Under the pieces are notes generated by a model that saw nothing but the letters and a program-made list of their open reading frames with translations, was not told where the DNA came from and did not search any database. Source: Methylobacterium sp. E-066 (GTDB taxonomy: Bacteria > Pseudomonadota > Alphaproteobacteria > Rhizobiales > Beijerinckiaceae). Taken from it: a DNA stretch of 33,526 nt. The translations under genes were made by a program, and so were the position numbers. The DNA is taken from positions 1 through 33,526 of the forward strand of contig NZ_JAKSYO010000073.1 of NCBI RefSeq assembly GCF_022829635.1, given 5' to 3'. Position 1 is the stretch's first letter. Each line of letters starts with the position of its first letter. Shown one piece after another: positions 32,390 to 33,526 of the stretch.

Positions 32390-32869
32390 CTATTCCTGCA
32401 GCACGGCGGCCACGACGCCGGTGACCCGGGCGATCTGGGCGGCGTCGAACTCGCCGGCGAGCGCTGCGGCGAGCCGGGCCTCGACCCGGGCGCGCTCCCC
32501 GGCATCGGCGATCGGCACCGGGGGAATCTGGTCCTCGGGCAGGCGGCAGACGCGGCGGATCGTTTCGGCGGCGGTCAGCAGCTTCTCCCGATCGGGCGGA
32601 CCCATCTCCCACAGGGGATTGCGCAGGCGGCTGATCACCCGCTTTGCGTCCCGGTATTCCCGATCGATCGTGGTGGCGGCCTCGATCTGGCTGACCAGGA
32701 ACATCAGTTCGAGGACTTCCGAGGCCGCATCCGGGCAGGAACGGACGATCCGCATGAGGCGGGCCATCAGTTCCTGGCTGGGTGACAGCTTGGGTTTGGA
32801 CGCGGCCATGCGGGCGACAACGCGGGTTCCGGCAGGAAAGTTCGCCAGATCCGCAAGTTGCGTGCTCAT
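32390..32869 (-). CDS. Hypothetical protein, helical
   Basis: This 159-residue protein has no signal peptide and no membrane segment. It appears mostly helical, with LMARLMRIVRSCPDAASEVL and LMFLVSQIEAATTIDREYRD, and a C-terminal helical part ending RVTGVVAAVLQE. I do not recognise the family. The start at 32869 has only a weak ribosome binding site; MAASKPKLS, 20 residues later, is another option. It lies 36 bases downstream of the MerR-type gene on the same strand, so the two may be co-transcribed, and 171 bases before the secreted protein. Confidence 0.6.
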   Translation of the reverse strand: MSTQLADLANFPAGTRVVARMAASKPKLSPSQELMARLMRIVRSCPDAASEVLELMFLVSQIEAATTIDREYRDAKRVISRLRNPLWEMGPPDREKLLTAAETIRRVCRLPEDQIPPVPIADAGERARVEARLAAALAGEFDAAQIARVTGVVAAVLQE

Positions 32870-32905
32870 GGCGCTTTTCGCGCAGGGCGAGGGCCGCGAC
32901 GGCCG

Positions 32906-33379
32906 TCACACGTCCCGGTCGTAGGGCCTGCGCAGGGCGTCGAGCAGGGCGCGGCAGGCGTGCAGATCCTCCAGCACGCCCATCAGCGCCGCCCGGTCGG
33001 GCGTGTCGGCCCGGAGCGCGGACGCGCCCTCGACCTCCTGGATCAGGGGCTCGGCGGCCTTGGCCTCGCCGCGGCCCACGGCCTGGACGAAGCGGATGCC
33101 GTTCTCCTTCAACACCCGCTGCGCCCCCGCGATGGTGTAGCGCTGCACGTAGAGGAGTTGCCGGATGCCGGCGACGAGCTCGACGTCCTGCGGCCGGTAA
33201 TAACGCCGGCCGCCCGCCCGCTTCACCGGGCGGATCTGGCCGAATCGGGTCTCCCAGAACCGCAGGACGTGCTGGGGCACGTCGAGTTCGTCGGCGACCT
33301 CGCTGATCGTGCGAAAGGCACCGGCGCTCTTCTCAGCCATCGGTACGAGCGACAGGTCGGCGGCGAGGGCTGGGGGCAT
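32906..33379 (-). CDS. MerR family transcriptional regulator
   Basis: This regulator of 157 residues has a MerR-type winged helix-turn-helix in its first half: [20 protein letters not shown], then [20 protein letters not shown], in which the RRYYR wing and the Y-P-D-V-like follow-up ([11 protein letters not shown]) are diagnostic. The rest is a short dimerisation helix and a variable tail (residues 95-157) without Cys clusters, so it is not a metal sensor of the MerR/CueR kind. In many Rhizobiales this gene follows ihfA, and its partner could lie beyond the window edge. A shorter start at 33340 ([13 protein letters not shown]) is possible; neither has a strong ribosome binding site. Confidence 0.88.
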   Translation of the reverse strand: MPPALAADLSLVPMAEKSAGAFRTISEVADELDVPQHVLRFWETRFGQIRPVKRAGGRRYYRPQDVELVAGIRQLLYVQRYTIAGAQRVLKENGIRFVQAVGRGEAKAAEPLIQEVEGASALRADTPDRAALMGVLEDLHACRALLDALRRPYDRDV

Positions 33380-33501
33380 GGCTGTCTGATGTGGCGGGGG
33401 AAGGCGTCGATCTTGCCGGTCCGCGCGGCCGGGCTCAAGCCTTACCAGGCGTGAGGAGTCTTGTTTGTCGTCTTAGCGGGAGATCAGACCGACCCGCGCG
33501 T

Positions 33502-33526
33502 CCCCTCCCCCCTCTGCGGGGGAGGG
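33502..33526. repeat. REP-like repeat, CCCTCCCC family (cut by window edge)
   Basis: CCCCTCCCCCCTCTGCGGGG is the start of a copy related to the repeat at the left end of the window. Only the first hairpin arm is present. Positions 33380-33501 show no gene. Confidence 0.5.

Noticed and set aside
1..33526. tRNA or rRNA genes
   Set aside because: No convincing T-arm/acceptor pattern or conserved rRNA segments were seen in any gap.

Overview
The window looks like chromosomal DNA of a high-GC alphaproteobacterium, most likely a Methylobacterium-type member of the Hyphomicrobiales/Rhizobiales. That is an inference from three things: GC-rich third codon positions throughout; the gene complement (glyA-nrdR-ribD-ribE order, CTC-type L25, prkA/yeaH/spoVR, a DUF937 protein, and an alphaproteobacterial MerR regulator); and many short palindromic intergenic repeats. 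No rRNA, tRNA, transposase, integrase, phage gene or CRISPR array was seen.

Layout. 1-1475 (minus): a repeat, an orphan 74-residue protein and a class III sirtuin (cobB). 1598-9205 (plus): an isochorismatase-fold amidohydrolase overlapping a GlxA/AraC-type regulator, then a dihydropyrimidinase/hydantoinase and a complete PotABCD-type ABC importer (ATPase, Tat-exported binding protein, two permeases). Together these suggest uptake and hydrolysis of a cyclic ureide or related nitrogen compound. 9229-11142: a decayed ParD-type antitoxin remnant, a 30-bp-arm palindromic repeat, rplY behind a structured leader with a terminator-like hairpin, and pdxH on the other strand. 11236-14659: a lipoprotein, a Gly-rich secreted protein, a large five-bladed-propeller transferase-like protein with a hairpin over its ribosome binding site, and an orphan COG4190-type DNA-binding protein. 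15288-19993 (plus): a KefB/KefC-type cation antiporter overlapping a MATE efflux protein, a DUF937 protein and a small cupin.

20022-20870 is the most foreign-looking part. A 149-codon gene is broken by one in-frame TGA, and next to it lies a strongly AT-rich stretch that forms the far upstream region of glyA. 20871-25401 (plus) is the one-carbon/riboflavin cluster glyA, Asp/Glu racemase-like gene, nrdR, ribD, ribE. The usual next gene, ribH, is absent and a long palindrome stands in its place. 25665-33379 is all minus: a PaaI-type thioesterase, then spoVR, yeaH (DUF444) and prkA, the conserved stress/starvation trio, read prkA to yeaH to spoVR. Upstream of prkA are an exported protein, an unknown protein and a MerR-family regulator.

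At least five families of palindromic repeats occupy nearly every larger intergenic gap, including gaps inside presumed operons (binding protein/permease; yeaH/spoVR). The best leads are the ParD relic, the nonsense-broken gene beside the AT-rich island, the hairpin-rich rplY leader, the RBS-masking hairpin at the propeller gene, and the hydantoinase-transporter locus. I did not find a clear-cut new defence or mobile system.
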